The notes: generated by a model not told the origin, from the sequence alone. A DNA stretch of 64,000 nucleotides from Verrucomicrobiota bacterium (GCA_017309115.1 JAFLEF010000013.1:1-64000); one strand, 5' to 3'; positions 54,113-62,989 are shown, numbered from the stretch's first letter. Translations and numbers: made by a program.

Positions 54113-55324
54113 TCAGGATATGAGTTGTTTAACAATTGTCGCGGCAAACTCTCCAAGTGGTGGAGGCACCGCGTTGCCGATCAAACGATACTGCGCTTGT
54201 TCACTTCCACGAAAAACATAGTTGTCGCTGAATCCTTGAATACGGGCCGCTTCTCGCACTGTAAAGCCTCGGTGTTGGGAAGGATGTAGGAAGTATCTTG
54301 GAGCTCCGAATCGCGTATCCACCGTGCAACTCGGCTTGTCCCATGCCAGGCGGCGAAACTTGCCATTAAACGTACCGACAAGGTCAATGCCTCCGCCAAC
54401 GCGCCTTAAATAGCCCTTCTCAATAAGGCCATCCACAAGCCGCGCAAAACGTGGACCGAGCGCCGCCTCCAACCGGGGGATTGATACGGGATCGGCATCG
54501 CCATAAGCCCGTTGGCGCTCCTGCCTCCTAAGCCGCCTGAGCAATTCCAGAACTGTGCGTTCATGCTCAGTAACGCTTCCGAAGACCTCGGGTATGTCCC
54601 ATGTCGCGACAGCGTTCGTTCCCCCACGAACATTGGAAAGCTTCTGGCCGGGCTTGATTCGTTGGGCAATATTCCATTCGCGACTGTTATTTGTCAGTTG
54701 TCGAGGATTGTGGTTCGGCTGCTTGTCCACCCCAAACAGAGCCGTCCGGAGTTTTCCGCGAGGTCCTTTGGGTTCTGTGAATTGCATATCCTTGCCAGTC
54801 TGCCAGGCGAAGAACAGCACACGCCGCCTGAGTTGGGCCATTCCCAAGTCCGCTGCCTCACAGCGCATAGTATGTGTTCGGTAGCCCGCGAGGCGCATCG
54901 TTGCATCGAGCGATTTCAAATACCGAGCGTGCTCGCCAGACAAGGCGCCGGAAACGTTTTCAACTACGAGAACCTTTGGCGACACTCTTCGTGCCAATGT
55001 CCCTGTGAGCGTCAGGAGATGATTTCGGTCGTCATTTAGCATCCTCTTCCCTGCCGTTGAAAACCCTTGGCAAGGCGGGCCCGCAATCAGGGCATCAACT
55101 CCAAACAGCGATTGTTCGTCGGAAAGACCTTGCGTCAGGTCAACGCGGTTTACAGGACCATCGACATTTGCAGCGAAGTTTTCGACCGCGTCGGGGTCGC
55201 AATCAAACGCGCCCTTCGGTCTAAATCCGCGTGTTGTAAAACCGAGGTCAAATCCCCCGCATCCTGAGAAGAAGCTAGCAAATGTCATGGTTCTACCGTT
55301 TATGTTTTGCTGGTTGTGAGACAT
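54113..55324 (-). CDS. DNA (cytosine-5) methyltransferase
   Basis: A 403-residue C5 methyltransferase (start ATG 55324; ATG 55288 is an alternative). Conserved motifs: I FFSGCGGFDLGF at 18-29, IV GPPCQGFS with catalytic Cys85, VI ENV at 122-124, VIII QLRRR at 164-168, IX and X toward RYFLHPSQHRGFTVREAARIQGFSD and GNAVPPPLGEF. The target-recognition region lies between 175 and 330. It methylates cytosine in a short site that cannot be read from sequence. No restriction endonuclease gene is adjacent; the next genes are a PRTase-like protein, an NTPase and a putative sensor. Confidence 0.96.
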   Translation of the reverse strand: MSHNQQNINGRTMTFASFFSGCGGFDLGFTTRGFRPKGAFDCDPDAVENFAANVDGPVNRVDLTQGLSDEQSLFGVDALIAGPPCQGFSTAGKRMLNDDRNHLLTLTGTLARRVSPKVLVVENVSGALSGEHARYLKSLDATMRLAGYRTHTMRCEAADLGMAQLRRRVLFFAWQTGKDMQFTEPKGPRGKLRTALFGVDKQPNHNPRQLTNNSREWNIAQRIKPGQKLSNVRGGTNAVATWDIPEVFGSVTEHERTVLELLRRLRRQERQRAYGDADPVSIPRLEAALGPRFARLVDGLIEKGYLRRVGGGIDLVGTFNGKFRRLAWDKPSCTVDTRFGAPRYFLHPSQHRGFTVREAARIQGFSDNYVFRGSEQAQYRLIGNAVPPPLGEFAATIVKQLIS

Positions 55325-55539
55325 GACTCGTTCTTGTGCCAATCGCGCGTCGAAGACTCATTCACTGGACCTGCGGGAGCAATTGCTAGTGCTTTACCAA
55401 GGAAACAATTTACCGTCCGAGTGTTTGGCGGTCGAGGCCCTTGCTGTCCACCATCGATTCGCACAACTGTTGTTACCTCAAAATTGTGGCAAGGTCATGA
55501 CCTGCTTGCAAGTGACGCTGTCTTTTTGCCGGTCGTGAG

Positions 55540-57099
55540 CTATCCCGACCTCCACCGGAATCGCACCCGGGATCCCGGACGCATCTGAGCGAGTCGTCGG
55601 AGGGCCTCCGGCTCCAGCCAGCCTAACTTGGGATAACCGCCCACGGTGGGGCCGTCCGGAAGGGTCACGATGGGTTGGCCGTTGGCGGGGACCTGGACGG
55701 TGCCCGGCAACACGGGTTCCGAAAGGATCTCCGCAGGCGAAGGTCGGAGCGGTGGACCCATTAATCGATAGCCCACCCGATCGCATTGATTCGAGAGCGT
55801 CCAAGTCTCCGCTGCGAATCGGGCCCGATCTTCCGGCGTAAAACTGCTCCACTGCGGACCCGGCCAGACCCACAGCGGCTCGGTTGCGGAGTAGTCCGGA
55901 ACTTCGGACCAGTGAACCCGGCGACCGGCGGTTCCCGACGGCAGGATCAGCGGCGAAGGCTGGGGCGACCGCAGTTCGCTGCCGGATATCCACGGTTCGC
56001 CCAAGCCCGCCCGGGGCAAGGTGCTGACACTTCCCAATCCCGGCTCGGCACACCAACCGCCCGGGACCGCCATGTAACTCCAGACTCCCGGCGTCGCCGG
56101 CGGGAAGTTGAGAACTTCGCCCGCCTTCACGCGAAAGGCCGACCAACCCGGGCGACCAGGCAGTCCAAGTGAGCCGCCGGTTAACGCCAGCCACGAATCG
56201 CGGAGCACTTCGAAGCGTTGCCCCTGAAAGCAGAGTTCCAGTACGGGGGCTGACTCGGGATTCTCCAGCAGCCGATTGGCCCAGCCCGCAGCGATCCGGT
56301 CCAGCGGACCGCTCGGCGGCACTCCGAACCGGGACAGTCCCGGACGTCCAGCATCCTGCAGGGTCAGACCCAACCCGGGCGAAACGACCCGAAGGAGGGG
56401 AGTTCCCAGCTTGGGCCGTGGACCAGGCTCGTCGGGACCTGATCCGGGAGCGTCGTCCGGCACGAACCGCAACCGATCCCCGGCGCGCAGAAGAAAGGCC
56501 GATTCCACCGTCGCCGCCCAGGGTTGGAACAACGGCGCCGCGGTGGACCCAATCAAGTTCCACCCACCCGGACTGGCCACGCTGTAGATCCCGGTTTGCT
56601 CGCCTCCAATGGCCACGCTGCCGGCCGGAACCCGGGTACGCGGCGTCGCCAAGCGGGGCGTTGCCAAACGCGGATCCAATCCGCCGAGGTAGGGGAATCC
56701 CGGCGAAAACCCCAAGCACTGCACCCGATACCGCGGGGCACTGTGGCGCTCGATCACTTCGGCTTCGCTCAATTCATGAAGCGCCGCCACTCGGGCGAGG
56801 TCCGCTCCGTCATAACGCGTAGGAATCTCCACCAGCCGCTCCGGGATCGCCTCCGCCACGGATCCTAACTCTCGCGGCACCTCCGCCAGCCAAGCTCGAA
56901 CCGCCGCCAAGTCCGCAGGCTCGCCGGTCCAGACGAGCGTGGTGAGCCCGGGGATCAATTCGAGGCGGCCAACGCGGTCAGAATTGGTCCGGGACTCCCA
57001 CCGCTTCACCAGCGCCTGACTCCGGGCGAAGGCCGCTTCATCGGGTCGCTCGGCAAAGCGGAGTTGCACCGCCCGGGGACCATAAGAAACGACCTCCAT
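55540..57099 (-). CDS. pxpBC: 5-oxoprolinase, fused subunits B and C
   Basis: A 519-residue fusion. Residues 1 to about 225 are PxpB (LGFSPGFPYLGGLDPRLATPR, PAGSVAIGGEQTGIYSVASPG). Residues 237-519 are PxpC (VVSPGLGLTLQDAGRPGLSRFG, WANRLLENPESAPVLELCF, TVGGYPKLGWLEPEALRRLAQM). Together with PxpA these hydrolyse 5-oxoproline. In many bacteria pxpA, pxpB and pxpC are adjacent; here pxpA is 7.2 kb downstream beyond the accessory operon. The start is ATG 57099, 16 bases after hisS. Confidence 0.95.
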   Translation of the reverse strand: MEVVSYGPRAVQLRFAERPDEAAFARSQALVKRWESRTNSDRVGRLELIPGLTTLVWTGEPADLAAVRAWLAEVPRELGSVAEAIPERLVEIPTRYDGADLARVAALHELSEAEVIERHSAPRYRVQCLGFSPGFPYLGGLDPRLATPRLATPRTRVPAGSVAIGGEQTGIYSVASPGGWNLIGSTAAPLFQPWAATVESAFLLRAGDRLRFVPDDAPGSGPDEPGPRPKLGTPLLRVVSPGLGLTLQDAGRPGLSRFGVPPSGPLDRIAAGWANRLLENPESAPVLELCFQGQRFEVLRDSWLALTGGSLGLPGRPGWSAFRVKAGEVLNFPPATPGVWSYMAVPGGWCAEPGLGSVSTLPRAGLGEPWISGSELRSPQPSPLILPSGTAGRRVHWSEVPDYSATEPLWVWPGPQWSSFTPEDRARFAAETWTLSNQCDRVGYRLMGPPLRPSPAEILSEPVLPGTVQVPANGQPIVTLPDGPTVGGYPKLGWLEPEALRRLAQMRPGSRVRFRWRSG

Positions 57100-57115
57100 G
57101 AGCGCGGGGTGCCAG

Positions 57116-58375
57116 TCAGGCTGCCCCCGCCAGGGCTGCGATGACCTGATCGAACGGCACCACCTGTTCCTCGCGGGTGCGCAGATTCTTAATCCGCACC
57201 GCGACGGTTCCCTCCGCGGAACGTTCGACTCGCAGCGTCTGCCGGGCTCCCAGCTCCAACGCTCGTTTGAACTGCTTGTCGCCTTTGGTGGCCACCAGCG
57301 TGAACTCGACTGCGGTTCCCGCTTCCCGCACCTGCTGCACCAGGCGCAGAGAGTCCGCCCGCAAGGTCTCGTCCTCAATCAACACCACCACTTCCACCGC
57401 GCCGGCGAACGACGGCACCAGATTTCGTTCCTTCAACAACTCGGCCAACACCACGTCGCCCATGCCAAATCCGAGCGCCGGCAGATTCACCTTTCCTTCG
57501 CTGACCTGGTGCACCAGCTGGTCATAGCGGCCGCCGCCGGCAATGGCCCGGAACTTCCCTTTGCGATCAAAGGCCTCAAACACGATGCCCGTGTAGTACG
57601 CCAGACCCCGGATGACCCCGTAGTCCACCGCGACGAACGCGCCGAGTCCGCGGGCTCCCAGATTGTCGAGGACCACCTGCAATTCCGGCTCGGGAACACT
57701 GGCCCGAATGAACTCCTGCACATCGGTCAGCGAAACCCCCAGGGCCTGGAGCTTTTCAGCGCTCACCTCCGGGCGTTCGCGTTCGATCTTGTCCACCACC
57801 TGATAGAACTCGTAGGCCCGCGCCGGATCCCCGCCGCGCGCCGCAAAGAACCGCTGCCACGCCTGCCGACTGCTCAAGCGAATCACGAAGTCCTCGGAGG
57901 TCAGGCCGAGGGAACGCAACACATCAATCAGGAGCGCCACAATCTCGGCATCCGCTCCGGGATCCGCTTCGCCGAACAGGTCGCAGTTCAACTGGAAGTG
58001 TTCGCGGAGCCGTCCTTTCTGAGGTTTCTCGTAGCGGAAGAGCTGCGGAAACGAGAACCACTTAATGGGCTTTTTGTAGGCCCGTTCCGCGGTGGCCACC
58101 ATCCGGGCGACGGTGGGGGTCATCTCCGGACGCAACGACACGGCCCGCTCGCCCTTGTCCACAAAGTTGAACAACTGCGCGACGATCTCGGCGCCCGACT
58201 TGTTGGTGTACAACTCCAGCGGCTCCAGCGGCGGACCATCGTATTCGCGGAATCCATAGCGCCGCGCCGTCTCCCGCCACCGAGCAAAAATGTGATTCCG
58301 CAGATCACAGCTCCACGGTTCATTGGCCGGCAACGGTTCCGGATAAAAGTCGCGAAATCCTGGCAAACGCTCCAT
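57116..58375 (-). CDS. hisS: Histidine--tRNA ligase
   Basis: A 419-residue class II aminoacyl-tRNA synthetase. GFRDFYPEPL at the start, motif 2 FRYEKPQKGRLREHFQLNCDLFG near residue 115, GLAYYTGIVFEAFD near 260 (histidine-binding segment; the more usual form is GLDYYTG), and motif 3 GFGMGDVVLAELL near 310 mark the catalytic core. The C-terminal anticodon-binding domain ends with VVPFDQVIAAL. ATG 58375 is used because the longer frame has a non-conserved leader. Confidence 0.96.
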   Translation of the reverse strand: MERLPGFRDFYPEPLPANEPWSCDLRNHIFARWRETARRYGFREYDGPPLEPLELYTNKSGAEIVAQLFNFVDKGERAVSLRPEMTPTVARMVATAERAYKKPIKWFSFPQLFRYEKPQKGRLREHFQLNCDLFGEADPGADAEIVALLIDVLRSLGLTSEDFVIRLSSRQAWQRFFAARGGDPARAYEFYQVVDKIERERPEVSAEKLQALGVSLTDVQEFIRASVPEPELQVVLDNLGARGLGAFVAVDYGVIRGLAYYTGIVFEAFDRKGKFRAIAGGGRYDQLVHQVSEGKVNLPALGFGMGDVVLAELLKERNLVPSFAGAVEVVVLIEDETLRADSLRLVQQVREAGTAVEFTLVATKGDKQFKRALELGARQTLRVERSAEGTVAVRIKNLRTREEQVVPFDQVIAALAGAA

Positions 58376-58450
58376 ATCGTCCGGCGACCCTAGCGGAAAC
58401 AGCCCCACGACGGGAAGCGGATGCTCACGGGGCAAAGCACCCCGAATTTC

Positions 58451-58595
58451 AACCGCAGATTTAACGCAGATTCATTGGATGAAGGCAACGTGGCTGCCAG
58501 CTGACTTCTCCCGCCCGCCGGACCAAGTCCAGCGAAGAATTTCTGCCCGATTCCCCCGAAATCTGCGTTAAATCTGCGCTTAATCTGCGGTTAAA
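58451..58595. repeat. ATCTGCG-type element with terminal inverted repeats
   Basis: AACCGCAGATTTAACGCAGA at 58451-58470 and the reverse complement AATCTGCGTTAAATCTGCG at 58559-58577 enclose an 86-base core; a further TTAATCTGCGGTTAA follows on the right. With the pair at 1756-1895 this has the look of a miniature inverted-repeat element. It lies between hisS and tmk. Confidence 0.6.
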
Positions 58596-58692
58596 GCTCC
58601 CGGATGAGTAACCAAGGCAGGGGACAGGTCCACACTTCATCCAACAACGGACGAGCGGCTCCGCGGAGCGTCGCCCTACCGGCGTTTTTCTC

Positions 58693-59334
58693 TCAACTCT
58701 CAGCTGCTTCCAGCGCCTCCACACGCGCCCAGATTCGGGCGTGGACTTCGTCCGGAGTTCCGCCGGCGTTGATCGGCACGAATCGCTGCGGTTCGCGCGC
58801 GGCCACTGCGGCATAGCCCTGCTCCACCCGCTCGAAGAATGCGGCCTTCTCGGCTTCGAAACGATCCCCGACTTCCTGACGTTTCACGAGTCTGCGGGCC
58901 GCTTCCTCCGCCGCGACTCGCAGCCAAAGGGTCAGCTGCGGTCGCACCTCTCCCACGGCAGCCGCAATCACCTGCTCGACCATCGGGAGATTCAGTCCGC
59001 GGCCATAGCCCTGATACGCCACGGTGGAATCGTAGAACCGGTCGCACACCACCACCTCACCGCGTTCCAGGGCCGGACGAATCACGCGGTGCACCAACTC
59101 GGCCCGGCTGGCATTCATCAGCAACAACTCGGCGACCGTCGCCATCCCAATCCCGTCCGGATCGTGCTTCACCAAGTGCCGAATCTTTTCACCAAGCGGA
59201 GTCCCGCCGGGTTCGCGCAGCACCTGACAGGTCCGACCCAGGGAACGCAGCCGGTCGGTGAGCAGACCCACCTGCGTGCTCTTGCCGCAAGCTTCCCCAC
59301 CCTCGAACGTGATCAGAAGTCCGCGGGACATCAC
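58693..59334 (-). CDS. tmk: Thymidylate kinase
   Basis: A 213-residue nucleoside monophosphate kinase that converts dTMP to dTDP. The P-loop is ITFEGGEACGKSTQ near residue 7-20, the DRF motif is in VVCDRFYDSTVAYQGYGRGL near 97, and the LID region LVKRQEVGDRFEAEKAAFFE follows near 158. The start overlaps the stop of the cytochrome gene (59331). The last residues EALEAAES are encoded in a CTCTCAGCT-type repeat. Confidence 0.96.
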   Translation of the reverse strand: MMSRGLLITFEGGEACGKSTQVGLLTDRLRSLGRTCQVLREPGGTPLGEKIRHLVKHDPDGIGMATVAELLLMNASRAELVHRVIRPALERGEVVVCDRFYDSTVAYQGYGRGLNLPMVEQVIAAAVGEVRPQLTLWLRVAAEEAARRLVKRQEVGDRFEAEKAAFFERVEQGYAAVAAREPQRFVPINAGGTPDEVHARIWARVEALEAAES

Positions 59335-60296
59335 TGACCCGGCGTCGAAACCGGCGCGGGAGCGGCAGCCGCCGAAGTCGCTGCGTGAGCCGGCGGCGGA
59401 GGGTTTTTCTTATACTCGTCCTCCAGGTAATCCACGAGCGAGTTGATCTGCACGTCGCTCAGGATTCCCCCCTGCTTCGCGGAAAAGGCCGGCATCAGAC
59501 TGCCCTGACGGCCCTCGGAGATCCATTTCATCCAGTAATTGCGGTCGGTGTGTTTCAGCCGGGTGCGCAGATCCGGAACCATCTGGGCGCGGTGCTCGGC
59601 CTCGTGGCAGATGCCGCACGCCGTCGCATACAGTTCCCGGCCCGTCTTGCCCAAGGTCGGCTGAACGTGGCAAGTCGCGCAGTCGTTGCGGAACACCGCC
59701 TGCCGATCCGCGGCGGCAATGGTGAGGTTGCGGCTGCGATCCCCCATCGTGTTGGCAGCGGCGGCCATCGGGGCCTTGGCGCTGACTTGAAGGGCGTAGC
59801 TGCCCACCGACGACACCACAGTGGCGGTCTTGGTCACCAGGCCAAATTTGCCGGTGAGATCCATCGAGACATCAATGAACCCGCCTTCGCCCGGGCCCAG
59901 CTTCCACGGATAGGCCGGCAGTTTACCCGCCGTGCAGCCGCAGCTGGTGTTGATGTAGGAAATGGTGACTTCGTCGGGCGAGAGATTGGTGACGGAGAAG
60001 ACAAATGCCGCAGTGCGTTCGCCCTCCGCCAGATCCACATGCTTGGCCAGGGCATCGAACCGGAGGATGTTGGTTTTGCCGGGTTGGCCGACGGTCGGCG
60101 GCGCTGAAAAGGCTCGATTAGTCACCACCGAGACGGTCCCGGAGTTGCCCGACCCGATGATGGCGGTGCGAACCGGACGAGGCGCCACGGTGGGCGTGGG
60201 CGGGGCCGATGGTTTTACCGGATCGGCCGACAGCCAGATCGGGGAAAATCCCAGGACCCAACCCAGGTTCCGAAGGAGCGCGCGCGGAATGCTCAT
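59331..60296 (-). CDS. DUF1573 domain protein with diheme cytochrome c region
   Basis: A 321-residue exported protein with a signal sequence (residues 5-23). Residues 70-180 match DUF1573 (FVFSVTNLSPDEVTISYINTSCGCTAG, KLGPGEGGFIDVSMDLTGKFG). The C-terminal 130 residues are a cytochrome c domain with two CxxCH haem sites, CATCH and CGICH, and a methionine in GSLMPAFSAK as likely axial ligand. A proline- and alanine-rich tail follows. It is probably a periplasmic or membrane-linked electron carrier; it runs into tmk by four bases. Confidence 0.88.
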   Translation of the reverse strand: MSIPRALLRNLGWVLGFSPIWLSADPVKPSAPPTPTVAPRPVRTAIIGSGNSGTVSVVTNRAFSAPPTVGQPGKTNILRFDALAKHVDLAEGERTAAFVFSVTNLSPDEVTISYINTSCGCTAGKLPAYPWKLGPGEGGFIDVSMDLTGKFGLVTKTATVVSSVGSYALQVSAKAPMAAAANTMGDRSRNLTIAAADRQAVFRNDCATCHVQPTLGKTGRELYATACGICHEAEHRAQMVPDLRTRLKHTDRNYWMKWISEGRQGSLMPAFSAKQGGILSDVQINSLVDYLEDEYKKNPPPPAHAATSAAAAPAPVSTPGQ

Positions 60297-60449
60297 GACT
60301 TCCCGGATCAGTAACAGCCGAGGCCGTCGCTGACGAGTCGATTTCTATGGACCGATTAGGAGCAAAGAATCGAACAGCCCCCGAATCTCGCCAACTCCAG
60401 CTTTTTCATTGATCCCAGGGTACCGGGCCTGCGTGACTTGAAGCCTCTC

Positions 60450-61313
60450 ATGAAAGCACTTCTTTTCTCGGGCCTGTTGTTGTCCGTCGCCCTGATCGGC
60501 AACGCCGCCCCGCCCCAACCCGGCACCGGCCCCTCCTTCAAAGGACCCACCGGCCTCCAGCTGTATTCCTTGCGCGGCCAATTCACCAAGAGCGTTCCGG
60601 AAGCGATCGCGCTGACGAAGAGCTACGGACTCACTGAGGTCGAAACCGCCGGGACCTACAATCTTCCCCCCGCCAAGCTCCGCGAACTGCTGCTCGCTGC
60701 CGGACTCAACCCGATCAGCGGACATTTCCCCTATAACCGCTGGCGGGACGACCTGCCCAAGGTGATCGCCGAGGCTCAAGCGCTGGGACTGAAGTACGCC
60801 GGAGTGGCCTGGATCGACCACAAAGCGCCGTTCAAGGAATCCGATGCTCGCACCGCCGCCGCTCTCTTCAATCAGGTGGGAGCCGAGTGCGCCAAGCATG
60901 GCATCCAGTTCTTCTATCACTGCCATGGCTACGAGTTTCAGCCGTATCAGGACAAAACCCTCATGGACCTGCTCATGGCCGAAACGGACCCGAAGAAGGT
61001 AGCCTACGAGATGGACACCACTTGGGTGTTTTTCCCGGGCCAGGATCCCGCCGCCTGGCTGCGCAAGTACCCGGGACGCTGGCAACTGATGCACCTCAAG
61101 GACCTAAAGAAGGGGGTTGCCCGGGGAGCCCTCACCGGTTCGACCGATCCGAACAACGACGTCGCCTTGGGACAGGGTCAGCTGAACTGGCCGGAGATTC
61201 TCAAAGCAGCCCAGGAAACGGGCGTAAAACATTACTTCATTGAAGACGAAGCGGCGGTGGCTCCGGAGCAGATTCGCGAGACCTTGAAGTACCTCGAACA
61301 GGTCCGCTTCTGA
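60450..61313 (+). CDS. Exported sugar phosphate isomerase/epimerase family protein
   Basis: A 287-residue protein with a signal peptide (LMKALLFSGLLLSVALIGNAA). The body is the AP endonuclease family 2 TIM barrel: LQLYSLRGQFTKSVPEAIALTKSYG, SGHFPYNRW, IQFFYHCHGYEF, ATDPKKVAYEMDTTWVF-like and VKHYFIEDEAAV segments, with the metal ligands E, D, H, E in the usual order. Exported members of this family are common in Planctomycetes and Verrucomicrobia. Substrate unknown. The start is ATG 60450. Confidence 0.9.
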   Translation: MKALLFSGLLLSVALIGNAAPPQPGTGPSFKGPTGLQLYSLRGQFTKSVPEAIALTKSYGLTEVETAGTYNLPPAKLRELLLAAGLNPISGHFPYNRWRDDLPKVIAEAQALGLKYAGVAWIDHKAPFKESDARTAAALFNQVGAECAKHGIQFFYHCHGYEFQPYQDKTLMDLLMAETDPKKVAYEMDTTWVFFPGQDPAAWLRKYPGRWQLMHLKDLKKGVARGALTGSTDPNNDVALGQGQLNWPEILKAAQETGVKHYFIEDEAAVAPEQIRETLKYLEQVRF

Positions 61314-61332
61314 CCGGCCAGCGGGTCCAACC

Positions 61333-61366
61333 GCCTTCCGGTGGGAGAGCAAATCCACCGGAAGGC
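61333..61366 (+). terminator. Hairpin after the isomerase-like gene
   Basis: A perfect 12-base-pair stem (GCCTTCCGGTGG at 61333-61344 and its complement at 61355-61366) with a ten-base loop, 20 bases after the stop codon. The downstream uridine tract is weak (TTGCCCTT). Confidence 0.75.
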
Positions 61367-61418
61367 TTGCCCTTCGGACGATGTCGCCTAACGGTGGGTC
61401 GGCAGTTTCCTCGAGCCT

Positions 61419-62966
61419 ATGCCCCCTACTTCCCCGCGCACCCTCCGTTGGTGGCCCGCCGCGCTGATACTGGTCCTCGCCACGGGCGTGGTTCTCTATG
61501 CGCAACTCCAGTCGGAGTGGCCGTTTCAGCAACGCAATCTCTGGACCTTAGCCACCGGCATTCTGACCTTTCTGGGGTTGCTGATCTGGTGGCTCTTCGG
61601 TTCCCGCATCCCTTGGCGCATGCGGTTCCTCGGACTGACCCTCCTGATTCTGCTGGGAATGGGTTGGCGAACCGCCTTTCGCTTGAAAGGGGTGTCCGGA
61701 GACTTCGTACCGATTATCGAAGCCCGCTGGAAACCGGCTCCAGGCGCCACGCCCGCCAACGCCAGTCCTCCCTCGCCAATCCCGATCACTGCCCCTTCGC
61801 CGGCGACCGTTCTCGACTTCCCGCAGTTCCTCGGTCCCACCCGCGACGCCCAGCTTCCGGGTCCTGCCCTCTCCCCGGATTGGACTGCCCAACCACCCCG
61901 CCTGCTGTGGCGTCAATCGATTGGCGGCGGCTGGTCCGGATTTGCCCTCGTGGGAAATCGGGCGCTGACCCAGGAACAACATGGTCCGGAAGAACGGGTC
62001 ACCGCTTACGACCTGAGCTCCGGTGCCCTGCTCTGGGCCCACACCAATCTGGCCCGCTACGACACCACCATTGCCGGCGAAGGTCCGCGCGGCACACCGA
62101 CCGTCCTCTCCAATCGGGTGTACACCCTGGGCGCCACTGGAATTCTCGACTGCCTCGACTTGGCCACCGGGAAACGTTTGTGGACTCGTTCCCTTCCAGA
62201 GGACGCCAAATGCCCCGTGCCGGAATGGGGCTATTCCGGTTCTCCCTGGACCGACGGCCAAAAGGTCGTGGTGCAGGCCGGCGGCGGCGACGGTAAATCC
62301 CTGCTGGCGTATCGGGCCGATACCGGGGAACCGCTCTGGTCCGGCGGCAGCGCAGGCGTCAACTACAGCTCGCCCTACCTCGTCACGCTCGCCGGGACTC
62401 CGCAGTTCCTGATCTTCGGACGGAAAACCCTCTCCTCCCACGATCCGCAAACCGGAGCCGTCCTGTGGGAGTATCCCTTCGGCGTCGGCATGCCGCTCGT
62501 GGCCAATCCCATTCTGGTTTCTTCCAATCAGGTGCTGATCACCGCCGGCTACAATGTCGGTGCCGAATTGCTCGCCGTCAGCCCCGGCACGAACGCCCCG
62601 ACCAGCCTCTGGAAATCGAAACGGCTCAAGGCGAAGTTCGCCAATCCGGTTCGCCGTGGGGACTTCGTTTACGGCCTCGATGACGGCATGATGGCCTGTC
62701 TGAATCTGAAGGACGGATCCCAGGCCTGGAAGGAAGGCCGTTACGGGCACGGGCAAGGACTGTGGATCGGTGAAGTGTATTTGCTGATGAGCGAAGCCGG
62801 CGAACTGGTGCTGTTGCAACCGACACCGGAAGGCCCCAACGAACGCGCCCGTCTGCCGGTGTTTGATTCCAAGACGTGGAATCCGATCGCGCTCCAGGGC
62901 GACCGCGTCGTCGTGCGCAACGATCGGGAAGTCGCCTGTTGGCAGCTCCCACTCGCAATCCGCTGA
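61419..62966 (+). CDS. PQQ-binding-like beta-propeller protein
   Basis: A 515-residue membrane-anchored protein with three N-terminal membrane segments (residues 12-25, 40-58, 66-82). From residue 120 it is a beta-propeller of the PQQ/BamB type: QFLGPTRDAQLPG, VTAYDLSSGALLWAHTNLARYD, LDCLDLATGKRLWTRSLP, LLAYRADTGEPLWSGGS, LSSHDPQTGAVLWEYPFGVG, the repeats carrying the expected 'D...G..LW'. Typical of the large PQQ-like paralogue family in Verrucomicrobia and Planctomycetes; no ligand is proven. Confidence 0.92.
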   Translation: MPPTSPRTLRWWPAALILVLATGVVLYAQLQSEWPFQQRNLWTLATGILTFLGLLIWWLFGSRIPWRMRFLGLTLLILLGMGWRTAFRLKGVSGDFVPIIEARWKPAPGATPANASPPSPIPITAPSPATVLDFPQFLGPTRDAQLPGPALSPDWTAQPPRLLWRQSIGGGWSGFALVGNRALTQEQHGPEERVTAYDLSSGALLWAHTNLARYDTTIAGEGPRGTPTVLSNRVYTLGATGILDCLDLATGKRLWTRSLPEDAKCPVPEWGYSGSPWTDGQKVVVQAGGGDGKSLLAYRADTGEPLWSGGSAGVNYSSPYLVTLAGTPQFLIFGRKTLSSHDPQTGAVLWEYPFGVGMPLVANPILVSSNQVLITAGYNVGAELLAVSPGTNAPTSLWKSKRLKAKFANPVRRGDFVYGLDDGMMACLNLKDGSQAWKEGRYGHGQGLWIGEVYLLMSEAGELVLLQPTPEGPNERARLPVFDSKTWNPIALQGDRVVVRNDREVACWQLPLAIR

Positions 62967-62989
62967 GTGGCTGCCGTCTCCTTTTCCCC

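Noticed and set aside
55323-55538. A 71-codon plus frame opposite the start of the methyltransferase
   Set aside because: It has no domain match that I can see and overlaps the likely promoter region of the four-gene operon.
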